A stretch of 64,000 nt of DNA from Streptomyces scabiei 87.22 (GCF_000091305.1 NC_013929.1:4836001-4900000), one strand, 5' to 3'; numbered from the stretch's first letter, positions 54,127 to 62,492 are shown. Notes: generated from the sequence alone by a model not told the origin. Program-made: numbers and translations.

Positions 54127-54366
54127 GCCTCGCGTCCTCCCTCGGCGTCGCCGGATGCGCCGCCCGGATGCGGCGGCGGGGCGTGGGGCGTGTCCCGCGG
54201 GGTCGGGGACCGTGGTGGTGTCGAGGGCCCGTGGTGGTGGCCGAGGGCCCTGGTGGCGCGGGGGCTGTGGCTCGCCGTGCCTTCCGCGTCCCGTACTGTT
54301 CGGGCCGCGGAGCCTTGGCTCTCGGGGTCGCAGGCCCTGGCTTTCGGGGGCCTGCATGGCCTGCAC

Positions 54367-54399
54367 TTCCAGGGGCGCGGGGAACTGCGCGAGGAGCCC
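54367..54399 (+). repeat. dispersed Streptomyces intergenic repeat, copy 2
   Basis: This carries the same core as the copy at 43811-43843 (gggcgcggggaactgcgcga). It lies in the 751-base gap between the hypothetical protein and helR, not next to a gene end, so it is either a transcript end or a leftover repeat. Confidence 0.8.
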
Positions 54400-54535
54400 G
54401 CCGGATCGGCGGCCGTGCACGGCCCGTGGCGTTTCGAGGTCCGCCACGTGGCGGCGCGCACCCAATGGCGTCCGGACAAAGGCAAAGGCAAGGACGTCAC
54501 GCTCTCCTTGCCACTCTCAACCTATAGCGCACCGG

Positions 54536-54555
54536 GGGGCTTGCGGCAAGGCCCC
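54536..54555 (+). promoter_or_regulatory. rifamycin-associated element (RAE) upstream of helR
   Basis: The sequence ggggcttgcggcaaggcccc is a near-perfect palindrome and, as I recall the published motif, agrees with the RAE that drives rifamycin-induced genes in actinomycetes. Flanking Gs and Cs extend the dyad. It precedes the helR coding region by about 320 bases. CAGAAT at 54566-54571 could be the -10 with TTGCGG inside the RAE as -35. Confidence 0.85.
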
Positions 54556-54877
54556 CGTGGTGGCGCAGAATCTCCGGGCCGAGCCGGTGCCGACGGCATC
54601 GCGGCGAGCCACCCTCCACCCACGACCGGGTGCGCACGCCGAGCGCGCACCACCGAGCACGCGGACCCGGCCGGCAGCCTCGTCCGGCGGGCCAGTGCCA
54701 CAGGCCCGGTCGGCAGCGACAGCCGGCAGGCCCGCCCCACAGACGGCCCCAGGAGGACCAGTCACCAGCAGAATCAGCAGCACCGCAGGCAGGACACCCG
54801 GCACCACCCATGGCCGACACCCGGCGGCACCCGTGGCCGCAAGCGACCCCGCATTCGAAGCGTTCGGAGCGATTGAC

Positions 54878-57121
54878 ATGAACCCCCCGACCACCGGCCC
54901 CAGCGCGTTCGACCTTCCCGCCCGTCTCTCCGCCAAGGCCGACCCGGCGCTGATCGCGGCCGACGAGCGGTACTTCGAGGCGCTCGCCACCTGTCTCGAC
55001 CGGTCGATCGCCGAGGTGTCCGCCCAGCTGGACGCCGCGCGCAGGGCTCCCGGCGGTATGGGCCGGCACGCGATGGACCGGGACACGGAGGTCCACCGTC
55101 TCACCGCCCGCCTGCGCACCCTGCGCCGCTTCGGCCTGGACCTGTGCCTCGGCCACATGGTGAACCCGGACGACCCCGAACCCGTCTACATCGGCCGTCT
55201 CGGACTCACGGACGGCGTGACCGGGCGCCGGCTGCTGATCGACTGGCGGTCCCCGGCCGCCGAGCCGTTCTTCGGCGCGACCCACGCCAACCCGATGGGC
55301 CTGACGAGCCGCCGCCGCTACCGCTGGACGAACGGCCGGATCAGCGACTACTGGGACGAGGTCTTCTCCCGCGAGGAGCTGGACGGACGCACCGGCCACC
55401 ACGCCGCCGCCCTCGACGACCAGTCGGCCTTCATCGCGAGCCTCGGCACCAACCGGTCGGAGCGCATGCGGGACGTCCTCGGCACCATCCAGGCCGACCA
55501 GGACGCCATCATCCGCGCCGGTTCCCGGGGCGCGCTGGTCGTGGACGGCGGCCCCGGCACCGGCAAGACCGTCGTCGCCCTGCACCGCTCGGCGTACCTC
55601 CTGCACTCCGACCCCCGGCTGGGCCACCGCCGGGGCGGCGTCCTCTTCGTCGGCCCGCACCGCCCGTACCTCTCCTACGTCGCCGACGTGCTCCCGAGCC
55701 TCGGCGAGGAGGGCGTACAGACGTGCATCCTGCGCGACCTGGTCGCCGAGGGGGCGGCGGCCGGTACGGAGAGCGACCCGGAGGTGGCGCGGCTGAAGGC
55801 GTCGGCGGCGCTGGTGACCGGCATCGAGAAGGCCGTGCGCTTCTACGAGGAACCCCCCACCGAGGGCATGACGGTCACCACCCCCTGGTCCGACATCCGG
55901 CTGGGCCCCGAGGACTGGACCGCCGCCTTCGACGCGGCGGAACCCGGCACCCCGCACAACGAGGCCCGGCACCAGGTCTGGGAGGAACTGCTGACGATCC
56001 TGACGGACCGGCACGAGGCCGAGGCCGACCCCGATCCCGACCCGGAGACCACCGCCGCCCCCTCCCCCGCCCTCCTGCGCCGGGCCCTGCTGCAGAACCG
56101 GGACCTGGTCACGGCCTTCAACCGTGCCTGGCCCCTGCTGGAGGCGGCGGACCTGGTCGGGGACCTGTGGACGGTGCCGGCGTACCTCCGGTTGTGCGCG
56201 CCCTGGCTGACCCGCGAGGAGGTGCGGTGTCTCCAGCGCGACGAGCCCCGGGCCTGGACGACGTCCGACCTGCCGTTCCTCGACGCGGCCCGGCAGCGCC
56301 TGGGCGACCCGGAGACGGCCCGCCGCAAGCGGCGGCAGGCGGCGACCCTGGCCGCGCAGCGTGAGCGCATGAGCCAGGTCGTCGACAACCTGATCGAGGC
56401 CGTGGCCAACTCCGGCGCCGACGGCGACGAGGGCATCGGCCTGGTGAACATGCTCCGGGGCGAGGACGCGCAGGTCAGCCTGGTGGACGACTCCGAGCTG
56501 TCCGCCGCCGACCCCGACCTGCTCGCGGGGCCGTTCGCCCACGTCGTCGTGGACGAGGCGCAGGAGCTGACGGACGCGGAGTGGCGGATGCTGTTGCGGC
56601 GCTGTCCGTCCCGGAGCTTCACGATCGTCGGTGACCGCGCCCAGGCCCGGCACGGGTTCACCGAGTCCTGGCAGGAGCGTCTGAAGCGGGTGGGCCTCGA
56701 CCGCGTCGAGCAGGCGTCCCTGACGGTCAACTACCGGACGCCGGAGGAGATCATGGCGGAGGCGGAGCCGGTGATCCGGGCGGTGCTTCCGGACGCGAAC
56801 GTGCCGACCTCGATCCGCAGCGGCGGCGTCCCGGTCGTCCACGGCCCCGTCTCCGCCCTGGAGGAGACCCTGGAGACGTGGCTGGCCGCCCACGACGACG
56901 GCATCGCCTGCGTCATCGCGGCGGCGGGTCCGCCCCGTACGACCCCGGCGTCTCCCCGGGTCCGCACCCTGACCCCCGAACTGTCGAAGGGCCTCGAATT
57001 CGACCTGGTGGTCCTCATCGACCCGGAGGGGTTCGGGGAGGGCATCGAGGGGGCGGTGGACCACTATGTCGCGATGACGCGGGCGACACAGCGGCTGGTG
57101 GTGCTGACGACGCACGCCTGA
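54878..57121 (+). CDS. helR: RNA polymerase recycling ATPase HelR (UvrD/HelD-like), rifamycin-inducible
   Basis: This is a HelD-family ATPase that displaces RNA polymerase from stalled complexes; HelR proteins protect against rifamycins by removing the bound drug. The 747-residue protein has SAFDLPARLSAKADPALIAADERYFEA and an N-terminal coiled stretch, then VYIGRLGLTD and LIDWRSPAAEPFF (1A extension), Walker A GGPGTGKT at 224-231, the Walker B VVVDEAQEL, SFTIVGDRAQA, LTVNYRTPEEI and the closing VAMTRATQRLVVL. An acidic loop (DPDPDPETT) is in the middle. The frame stays open far upstream, but the family begins at the chosen ATG. It is preceded by an RAE, so rifamycin induction is expected. Confidence 0.92.
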   Translation: MNPPTTGPSAFDLPARLSAKADPALIAADERYFEALATCLDRSIAEVSAQLDAARRAPGGMGRHAMDRDTEVHRLTARLRTLRRFGLDLCLGHMVNPDDPEPVYIGRLGLTDGVTGRRLLIDWRSPAAEPFFGATHANPMGLTSRRRYRWTNGRISDYWDEVFSREELDGRTGHHAAALDDQSAFIASLGTNRSERMRDVLGTIQADQDAIIRAGSRGALVVDGGPGTGKTVVALHRSAYLLHSDPRLGHRRGGVLFVGPHRPYLSYVADVLPSLGEEGVQTCILRDLVAEGAAAGTESDPEVARLKASAALVTGIEKAVRFYEEPPTEGMTVTTPWSDIRLGPEDWTAAFDAAEPGTPHNEARHQVWEELLTILTDRHEAEADPDPDPETTAAPSPALLRRALLQNRDLVTAFNRAWPLLEAADLVGDLWTVPAYLRLCAPWLTREEVRCLQRDEPRAWTTSDLPFLDAARQRLGDPETARRKRRQAATLAAQRERMSQVVDNLIEAVANSGADGDEGIGLVNMLRGEDAQVSLVDDSELSAADPDLLAGPFAHVVVDEAQELTDAEWRMLLRRCPSRSFTIVGDRAQARHGFTESWQERLKRVGLDRVEQASLTVNYRTPEEIMAEAEPVIRAVLPDANVPTSIRSGGVPVVHGPVSALEETLETWLAAHDDGIACVIAAAGPPRTTPASPRVRTLTPELSKGLEFDLVVLIDPEGFGEGIEGAVDHYVAMTRATQRLVVLTTHA

Positions 57122-57128
57122 GCCGTAC

Positions 57129-57199
57129 GCCGGTCTCGCACGCCCGTCTCGCACGCCGGTCTCGCACGCCCGTCTCGTACGCCGGTCCCGCACGCCGGG
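57129..57199 (+). repeat. five 12-14-bp tandem repeats after helR
   Basis: The unit (c)cggtctcgcacgcc alternates with cgtctcgcacgc about five times, directly after the helR stop. It might form alternate hairpins as a terminator, or be a slippage product. Confidence 0.8.
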
Positions 57200-57208
57200 G
57201 CGGTGGCC

Positions 57209-57409
57209 TCAGGCCACGGTCCTGGCCTCGGCCAGCCGGTGGAACGCCCGGGTGGTGCCGGGGTGCACCATCTCGTCCAGCAGATGCCGCCAGTCGGGGT
57301 CGGTGACGGGTGCGGGGTGCGCCCGGTCCCACGCGGTGAGGAACGGACCGAAACCGCCGTCGTCCCGCGCGTCGGTGGCCCGCGTGTCCGAAGGCCGCGT
57401 CGACTTCAT
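57209..57409 (-). CDS. small hypothetical protein of 66 residues
   Basis: The product begins MKSTRPSDTRATDARDDGGFGPFLTAW, continues DRAHPAPVTDPDWRHLLDEMVHPGTTRAFHRLAEA and ends RTVA. It has no family I recognise. The strong GGAAGGAGA ribosome site before the ATG at 57409 and helical second half support a real gene. It converges on helR across the short repeat array. Confidence 0.62.
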   Translation of the reverse strand: MKSTRPSDTRATDARDDGGFGPFLTAWDRAHPAPVTDPDWRHLLDEMVHPGTTRAFHRLAEARTVA

Positions 57410-57460
57410 GGGGGTCTCCTTCCGTCCGGAATCCCTCCGGTGTCTGTCCGGTTGCCTGCC

Positions 57461-57504
57461 CGGGATCCGTGCGGGATCCGTGCGGGATCCGTGCGGGATC
57501 CGTG
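57461..57504 (+). repeat. four perfect 11-bp tandem repeats
   Basis: Four copies of cgggatccgtg follow without a break, in the gap upstream of the 66-residue protein gene. They show recent slippage and may vary in number between strains. Confidence 0.92.
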
Positions 57505-57576
57505 CGCTCGCGGAACCCGCCTCACTCCACGGTCCCGCACCCGGGCCCGCACGGCCATGCGGTCCGCGGCGGCACC

Positions 57577-58068
57577 TCACCCGCGTCGGGCGGCCCCGTC
57601 CGGCCACACCACGTCCACGGGGACGCCGGCCGCCCGCGCGTCGAGGACGGCGTCGGCGGTGCCGCCGCCGTTGCCGGTGGGCGGCACCCCGTCCCAGACG
57701 GCGACGAGACGGTCCGCCCGCTCGACGAGTACCGCGTTGGCGGCCTCGTACGCCTGCCGTCCGGCCGTCTCGTAGGGAAGCGCGACGACCTCCGCGGCGG
57801 CCTCGACGAGCCGGTCGTAGGACGCCCCGTGCTCCGCCTCGACGGTGTTGCGGCGGTAGTCCCGCGACGGCGTGACGACGACCAGCCGTCCCCCGAGCGC
57901 GAGCACGGCCTCGGCGAACAGGGTGTCGGCCCCCTTGGCGACACAGGACACCCCGACGAGCCGCCCGTCGACGGCGTACGGCCTGAGCAGTGTGTCCAGG
58001 GCCGCCCGCACGAGGGGGACGGTGCCGTCGGTCAGGTCCAGGTGTCCGGTCACCGCGATGGTCGTCAC
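57577..58068 (-). CDS. SLOG/Rossmann-like nucleotide-binding protein
   Basis: The 163-residue protein starts TTIAVTGHLDLTDG and has VSCVAKGADTLFAEAVLALGGRLVVVTPSRDYRR, then ANAVLVERADRLVAVWDG and a Gly-rich GNGGGTADAV. This resembles the SLOG superfamily (YspA/DprA/LOG-like) that binds nucleotides or nucleotide derivatives. No catalytic residues are assigned. The GTG at 58068 follows GGGAGGGG at a good distance; a GTG at 58098 would add ten residues. It lies 34 bases after the BASS transporter on the same strand, probably co-transcribed. Confidence 0.75.
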   Translation of the reverse strand: MTTIAVTGHLDLTDGTVPLVRAALDTLLRPYAVDGRLVGVSCVAKGADTLFAEAVLALGGRLVVVTPSRDYRRNTVEAEHGASYDRLVEAAAEVVALPYETAGRQAYEAANAVLVERADRLVAVWDGVPPTGNGGGTADAVLDARAAGVPVDVVWPDGAARRG

Positions 58069-58102
58069 GGCCGCCCCTCCCTCTCCGTAGGCGCTCACGG
58101 GC

Positions 58103-58978
58103 TCAGCTCGCCGTCGAGGGATGCTTCGCGCGCGTCCGGGTGATGGCGTAGCCGAAGGCCGTCGCCAGTATGTACATGAGGACCGAGTACACAGCGCTGG
58201 GAACCGCCACCTCGGTGCTGTCGAGAATGCTCAGGGCGATGGTGAGGGCCACCGTGGTGTTGTGGATCCCCACCTCCATGGCGCTGGCCACGGCCTGGGG
58301 CTCGTTCAGGCGGAGGGCCTTCGCGCCGCCGTAGCCGATGGCGAGGCTCGCCAGGCAGAACAGGCCGGTGACCAGGCCGACTTGGCGAAGGTAGTCCGCG
58401 AGGTTCTCCCGCTCTCCCAGCAGCGCCCCCAGCGACACCGCGACCAGGACGGCGATCGAGAACACCCGGACCGGACGGTCCGCGCGGGCGGCGAACTCCG
58501 GGGAGCGCTTCCGGACGAGCATGCCGAGCCCGACCGGGACGAGCACGATGGCGATCACCTGCAGCACCTTGCCGAACTGCAGCCCCAGATCGCCCTCGAC
58601 GTCGAAATAGGTGATGGCCAGGTTGGTGATGAGGGGGATGGTGACGGCGGCCAGCACGGAGTTGATCGCCGTGAGGGTGATGTTGAACGCCACGTCACCA
58701 CGGAACAGATGGCTGAAGAGATTGGCGGTGGTGCCGCCCGGGGACGCGGCCAGCAGCATCACGCCCACGGCGAGCAGCGGGTCCACGTCGAAGCCGACGA
58801 CCAGCCCGAAGGCGAGCAGCGGCAGCACGGCGATCTGCACGGTCAGGGCGAACGCGACCGCCTTCGGCGAACGGGCCACACGCCGGAAGTCGGCCGTCGT
58901 GAGCGAGAGCCCGAGGCCGAACATGATGACGGCGAGCGCGACGGGCAGGCCGGTCGTGATCAGCACTGAATCGTTCAT
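58103..58978 (-). CDS. bile acid:sodium symporter (BASS) family transporter
   Basis: The 291-residue protein has nine to ten hydrophobic helices. Signature parts are GLPVALAVIMFGLGLSLTTADFRRVARSPKAV at the start, LLAASPGGTTANLFSHLFRGDVAFNITLTAINS (the conserved PGG-x-N sodium-site helix), and EVGIHNTTVALTIALS near the end. It is probably a sodium-coupled organic anion importer or exporter. The start is the ATG at 58978; an open frame extends far upstream but is not family-like. Confidence 0.92.
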   Translation of the reverse strand: MNDSVLITTGLPVALAVIMFGLGLSLTTADFRRVARSPKAVAFALTVQIAVLPLLAFGLVVGFDVDPLLAVGVMLLAASPGGTTANLFSHLFRGDVAFNITLTAINSVLAAVTIPLITNLAITYFDVEGDLGLQFGKVLQVIAIVLVPVGLGMLVRKRSPEFAARADRPVRVFSIAVLVAVSLGALLGERENLADYLRQVGLVTGLFCLASLAIGYGGAKALRLNEPQAVASAMEVGIHNTTVALTIALSILDSTEVAVPSAVYSVLMYILATAFGYAITRTRAKHPSTAS

Positions 58979-59228
58979 GCCCCCGCTTTCTGGACGACGG
59001 CATGACGGCAGCGGGGATACCGGGACTGCCGCACGGCCCGTAGGTCGCCACAGTGAAGCAGCAGCCAAGCCCCCGTCACAAGGTTCGTGCAGGTCAGAGT
59101 GGTCTGCGATCCGATGCTCGGGCGCTCTGCGCGGCGTATATGGCGTGACATGTGGGGCTTCGACGCGGGACGGGGACGAGCGGCCGTGAGTCTTGATCAC
59201 CACTGAGGACGCTGATTGGCTGGCCGGC

Positions 59229-59768
59229 ATGAATGATCTCGGACCCGTTGCGTGGCCTCCTGCACCGATCAAGACCGAGAGGCTCGTGCTGCGTGAGCCC
59301 GAGGCCCGGGACCGTGCGGCGTTCATCGAGCTGCACGCCTCGCCGGAGGTGCACACCTACCTCGGCGGCCCACGCCCGCGTGACGAGCTGGAGCGCGAGA
59401 TGTCCGAGGTGCCCGGGCGGTGGCCCGGAAGTCTCGTCGTCGACCTCGAAGGGGCGATGATCGGCCAGATCCTGCTCAGGAGAGCAAAGGAACACCTTTG
59501 CCCCGCTGCCGTGGGGAAGGTCGATCTCGGCTACCTGTTCCTGCCGCGGGCGTGGGGGTTCGGGTATGCCGCCGAGGCGTGCGCGGCGGCTTTGAACTGG
59601 CTCGAAGACGCCCTTCCGGGTGAGCCGGTGGTGCTCGCCACCCAGACCGCCAACGTCCGTTCGATGCGCCTGGCGGCAAAGCTGGGGTTCGCCGAAGCGG
59701 AGCGGTTCCGGGCCTGGGACGCCGATCAGTGGCTCGGCCTGCGGGCCCCGGTCACGCCCTCTGATTGA
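59229..59768 (+). CDS. GNAT-family N-acetyltransferase
   Basis: The 179-residue protein is a RimJ/RimL-like acetyltransferase: IKTERLVLREPEARDRAAFIELHASPEVHTYLGG opens it, followed by VDLGYLFLPRAWGFGYAAEACAAALNWL with the acetyl-CoA site and NVRSMRLAAKLGFAEAERF at the end. The substrate is unknown. Start at MNDLGP (ATG); an upstream TTG would add 12 residues. It is divergent from the BASS transporter. Confidence 0.88.
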   Translation: MNDLGPVAWPPAPIKTERLVLREPEARDRAAFIELHASPEVHTYLGGPRPRDELEREMSEVPGRWPGSLVVDLEGAMIGQILLRRAKEHLCPAAVGKVDLGYLFLPRAWGFGYAAEACAAALNWLEDALPGEPVVLATQTANVRSMRLAAKLGFAEAERFRAWDADQWLGLRAPVTPSD

Positions 59769-59774
59769 GTTCGC

Positions 59775-59960
59775 CCTCGACAGCATGGACCCGTCGCGGC
59801 GTCGGTAGTGGGTGTGGCTCCGAGTGAGGGCCTGGGGGGCGGAGAAGGCCGAGAAGAAGCCGGCGCGCATGAGCCGGTTGTTCTTGACGAAGCGGCGGCC
59901 GACGAAGCGTCTCTTGCCGGAGGCGTGGGTGACGGGGCGAAGCCGGCGTGGGACTTGCAT
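59775..59960 (-). pseudogene. IS110-type transposase C-terminal remnant
   Basis: On the minus strand the segment RRFVKNNRLMRAGFFSAFSA followed by RSHTHYRRR resembles the last conserved block of IS110/IS116 transposases (K-x-N-R-x-L-R-x-x-F-x-x-S-A...S...Y-x-R-K-R). Nothing before or after belongs to the family and the frame is broken at both ends. It is read as a small leftover of an insertion. Confidence 0.5.
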
Positions 59961-60025
59961 GGTCGGGCGCCGGTGAAGCGGACCCGGTCATCGGCGAGCT
60001 CGGCGAGACACCCGCCCCGCGAGGC

Positions 60026-60300
60026 TCAGTCGATCGGGATCTCGTAGGCGATCTCCCAGCGCACGTCCGGCACGGCGATGTCTGCCGTCTCGACGGGGCG
60101 TCCGTCGCTGTCGTAGTACGTGCGCTCGATACGGGTCAGCAGCTCACCGACGCTGATCCCCAACAGGTTGGCCTCTTCTTGCGTCGCGCGGCCCGGTCGC
60201 GGAACCTCAACGGCGGTCTCGACGGCCACGCCGATCGAACGCATGCGCTCCACGACAGCACTCTCGTGGGCATCTACCTTCTCCAGCCCGAGGTACGTCA
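60026..60300 (-). pseudogene. GntR-family regulator, UTRA effector domain only
   Basis: The last 90 residues (ESAVVERMRSIGVAVETAVEVPRPGRATQEEANLLGIS to VPDVRWEIAYEIPID) match the UTRA ligand-binding domain of HutC-type GntR regulators. The DNA-binding N-terminal half is missing; the frame upstream of about 60300 carries non-family sequence. The cut lies right where a plus-strand gene begins, so the locus was rearranged. Confidence 0.7.
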
Positions 60301-60342
60301 ACGCGCGCGAGCCGCGGCCCGGTTGGCAGAGGAGGCGTGTCG

Positions 60343-60751
60343 ATGACCGCCGTACGGAGCGGTCGGCCCACAGAACCGCGCACCGAGATCCCCCTGCTGC
60401 GCGCCTACCGACTGGACCGTCGAGCGCACTCCGGGCCGCCCCGTTCGTCGCACGGACGACGACCGCCTGGCCGTACACCTCCGCCTGTCCCTGGCCGGCG
60501 GACCCACCACGGACACCGACCTGACCCTCACCCTCTCCGAAGCCGAACATCTTCACGCCGCGCTCTGCCGCGCCCTCGACGGGGAGCCCGCACCTCCGAC
60601 CGGGCCGGACTGCCGCCGGTCGGTTCAGGTCTCGCCCCGGGTGCCGCATTCCACGGGGTCCGCGTGGAAGTCTTCCGACGCGGGCGACTTGTCGACCGTC
60701 CCGGCAGGCCGCTCCATCGGCCTGCCGGGACGGTCGCGGCACAGCAGATGA
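60343..60751 (+). pseudogene. frameshifted small gene of unknown function
   Basis: An ATG at 60343 with a strong AGAGGAGG site begins TAVRSGRPTEPRTEIPLLRAYRLD. The coding pattern then continues in the next frame from about 60413 as VERTPGRPVRRTDDDRLAVHLRL and LTLTLSEAEHLHAALCRALDG, ending at TGA 60749-60751. One extra or missing base near 60410 would join them. An upstream frame ends at the TGA overlapping this ATG, so it was once the second gene of an operon. Confidence 0.5.
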
Positions 60752-60781
60752 ACAGGGCTCAGTGGGCGAGCACGAAGGGGT

Positions 60782-61309
60782 CTACGACGGCGGTGTCGCA
60801 TCGCGCCTCGTACGCGACGCACGACGAGGACCGCGAACCGAGCGGTGAGCAGGGTTGCTCGGACGCATGCGCGGCCGCGGCCGACGCGGAGTCGGCCGGC
60901 TTCCTGCACTCGGATGCCGCCTCATGTCTCGCACGGCATCCATGAGCAACGCGACGTGAACGCGGAGGACGGCCCCGAGCGTGAGCAGCGCGGTCAGCAC
61001 GACCACACATGCGAGACCGAGCCACGCGACGAACGCGACCGCCCAGGCCAGATCCGGTGACTCCGGCCGCTCCGTGGTGGCGAGCCACATGATCAGCTTC
61101 ACCTCGACGGCAGCGTGGCTGACGATGAGGCCGTTCCACATCACCAGGAGAACGGTGTCCCATGCCAACCGTCCCGTGACGCCCCCTCCTGCCGACGGCC
61201 TTGGTTCGCGGTTCCAGAGTGCCTGGAACTCGACGGTGGCAACGACCAGGATGACGGGGATGACGGTCACCATGGTCGACGCGTAGTCGTCGGTCATCCT
61301 GTACGCCAT
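60782..61309 (-). CDS. membrane protein with three helices and basic tail
   Basis: The 175-residue product starts MAYRMTDDYASTMVTVIPVILVVATVEF and has three hydrophobic segments, the second TVLLVMWNGLIVSHAAVEVKLIMWLA and third LAWLGLACVVVLTALLTL. It ends in a basic Arg/Pro/Ser tail of about 40 residues. No family is recognised. Upstream in-frame residues are not credible. It is on the same strand as the toxin-antitoxin genes. Confidence 0.65.
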   Translation of the reverse strand: MAYRMTDDYASTMVTVIPVILVVATVEFQALWNREPRPSAGGGVTGRLAWDTVLLVMWNGLIVSHAAVEVKLIMWLATTERPESPDLAWAVAFVAWLGLACVVVLTALLTLGAVLRVHVALLMDAVRDMRRHPSAGSRPTPRRPRPRMRPSNPAHRSVRGPRRASRTRRDATPPS

Positions 61310-61395
61310 GATCCCCCCGGCACGCGCTTCAGAGACACGACGGTAGGGCATGCGCGCCTGCCGAGGTGGCAACCGCCGCATCCGTGGACCGCCGT

Positions 61396-61794
61396 TCAGA
61401 CCTTCGCCGCCACCACCCGCGTATGGCCGGCGGTCAGCAGGCCGACATCCTCGACGTCGGGCGTCAGGACCGTCACCCGGCCCGGCTGCTGCAGAGCCGT
61501 CGCACACAGCATGGCGTCGATCGCGTACTTGTGGCCGTGCAGCCCCGCCGCCCGAAGCAGCGCGGCGGCCGACTGGGCCAGCGCCTGGGTCACCGGCTCC
61601 ACGCGCAGTCGCGACAGCGTCCACCGCAGCGCGGCATCGTTGATCCGGGGATGCATCACTTCGACCAGCACCGCGGCCGAAGTGACGACCGGGAGATCGG
61701 CCTCCCGGGCGGCCACGAGCCACTCGTGCACCTCCCGGTCCCGCTGCACCGCCTTCGCCAGCCCTTCGCTGTCCAGAACCAGCGCACCACTCAC
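61396..61794 (-). CDS. PIN-domain toxin (VapC-like)
   Basis: This is a predicted ribonuclease toxin of 132 residues. The four PIN acidic positions are visible: D8 (LVLDSEG), E45 (VLVEVMH), D93 (AIDAMLCATA) and D113/D116 (TPDVEDVGLL). It should cut RNA when free and be silenced by the upstream antitoxin. The GTG start overlaps the antitoxin stop by four bases, the typical order of antitoxin first. Confidence 0.9.
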   Translation of the reverse strand: MSGALVLDSEGLAKAVQRDREVHEWLVAAREADLPVVTSAAVLVEVMHPRINDAALRWTLSRLRVEPVTQALAQSAAALLRAAGLHGHKYAIDAMLCATALQQPGRVTVLTPDVEDVGLLTAGHTRVVAAKV

Positions 61795-62069
61795 GCGGCG
61801 GCCTCCGCCCCGGAACCATCGCCGGCGAGCCGCGCCCTCTTCGCCGCCACCGCCTCCGGGTCGGCGGGCCCGTGCACCTCTTCGAAGCCTGCGATCAGCT
61901 CGTCGAGGCCGTCCCGCTCGATCTGTCGCTGCGCCGCCCTCTCCAGGTACGCCGACACTCCCCGCTTGCCGACCCGCTCACGAATGGCCTGCAACGTACC
62001 GGCCGTCAGCGTGACCGAGATGCCGCTGCTCGGCCCGTCACCAGGCGGAAACTCTTCACTGTCTCCCAT
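61791..62069 (-). CDS. VapB-like antitoxin
   Basis: The 92-residue protein has a ribbon-helix-helix-like or related N-terminal part (SVTLTAGTLQAIRERVGKRGVSAYLERAAQRQIERDGL) and a C-terminal region (DELIAGFEEVHGPADPEAVAAKRARLAG) that would wrap the toxin. It precedes the PIN toxin with a four-base overlap. A 27-bp perfect palindrome lies just before the start and is the likely autoregulatory operator. The ATG at 62069 has GAGGGG only two bases before it; a GTG at 62078 inside the palindrome is an alternative, perhaps leaderless. Confidence 0.85.
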   Translation of the reverse strand: MGDSEEFPPGDGPSSGISVTLTAGTLQAIRERVGKRGVSAYLERAAQRQIERDGLDELIAGFEEVHGPADPEAVAAKRARLAGDGSGAEAAA

Positions 62070-62075
62070 ACCCCT

Positions 62076-62102
62076 CACTATGGCATTGGAAATGCCATAG
62101 TG
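62076..62102 (-). promoter_or_regulatory. 27-bp perfect palindrome, operator of the toxin-antitoxin operon
   Basis: CACTATGGCATT (62076-62087), centre gga, AATGCCATAGTG (62091-62102): twelve perfect pairs. It overlaps a possible GTG start and lies within 10 bases of the antitoxin ATG, the expected place for autorepression. Confidence 0.88.
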
Positions 62103-62124
62103 GTACCACGGCCGGCCGGAGCCG

Positions 62125-62427
62125 CTAATCCTGGATCAGAAGGTCCGGGTGGGTGGCCGTGAAGATCAGGTAGGCGATCGCCGCGGCTGCTCCCAGAAGG
62201 GACAGTGCGCCGCCGGCGACGGCGCGTGACCTGTTCGTTCGGCCCTGTGCCGATGCCCGGTACTCGACCCGGGCCCGCGCGAGGCCGGCGAGGGCCAGGG
62301 GCAGGGCGGCCACGGAGACGAGGATCCAGAACGGGCAGCAGAACCAGCACGCCACCGACGCCCCGCCGAGGAAGACGGCGAACTCCCCTGTCTGCCGGGG
62401 CTCGTCCGGTGCGTCGGTGGGAATCAC
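62125..62427 (-). CDS. small membrane protein, DUF4190-like
   Basis: The 100-residue product starts (GTG) with IPTDAPDEPRQTGEF and has a first helix ASVACWFCCPFWILVSVAALPLALAGLARA with three cysteines, then RSRAVAGGALSLLGAAAAIAYLIF as a second helix. The helix-R-A-x-G-G-x-x-L-S-L-L pattern resembles DUF4190-type proteins. Function unknown. A poor ribosome site precedes the GTG. Confidence 0.65.
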   Translation of the reverse strand: MIPTDAPDEPRQTGEFAVFLGGASVACWFCCPFWILVSVAALPLALAGLARARVEYRASAQGRTNRSRAVAGGALSLLGAAAAIAYLIFTATHPDLLIQD

Positions 62428-62492
62428 GGGCCGATTCAAGCAGAGCCCGCCCGGCGCGAACGCGCCGGGCCGCAAGGGCACGGGCGCACGAA

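Noticed and set aside
54113..54877. Upstream extension of HelR, including the RAE and repeat, as coding sequence
   Set aside because: The frame is open, but the residues are low-complexity and the family starts at the ATG at 54878; regulatory sites lie within the extension.
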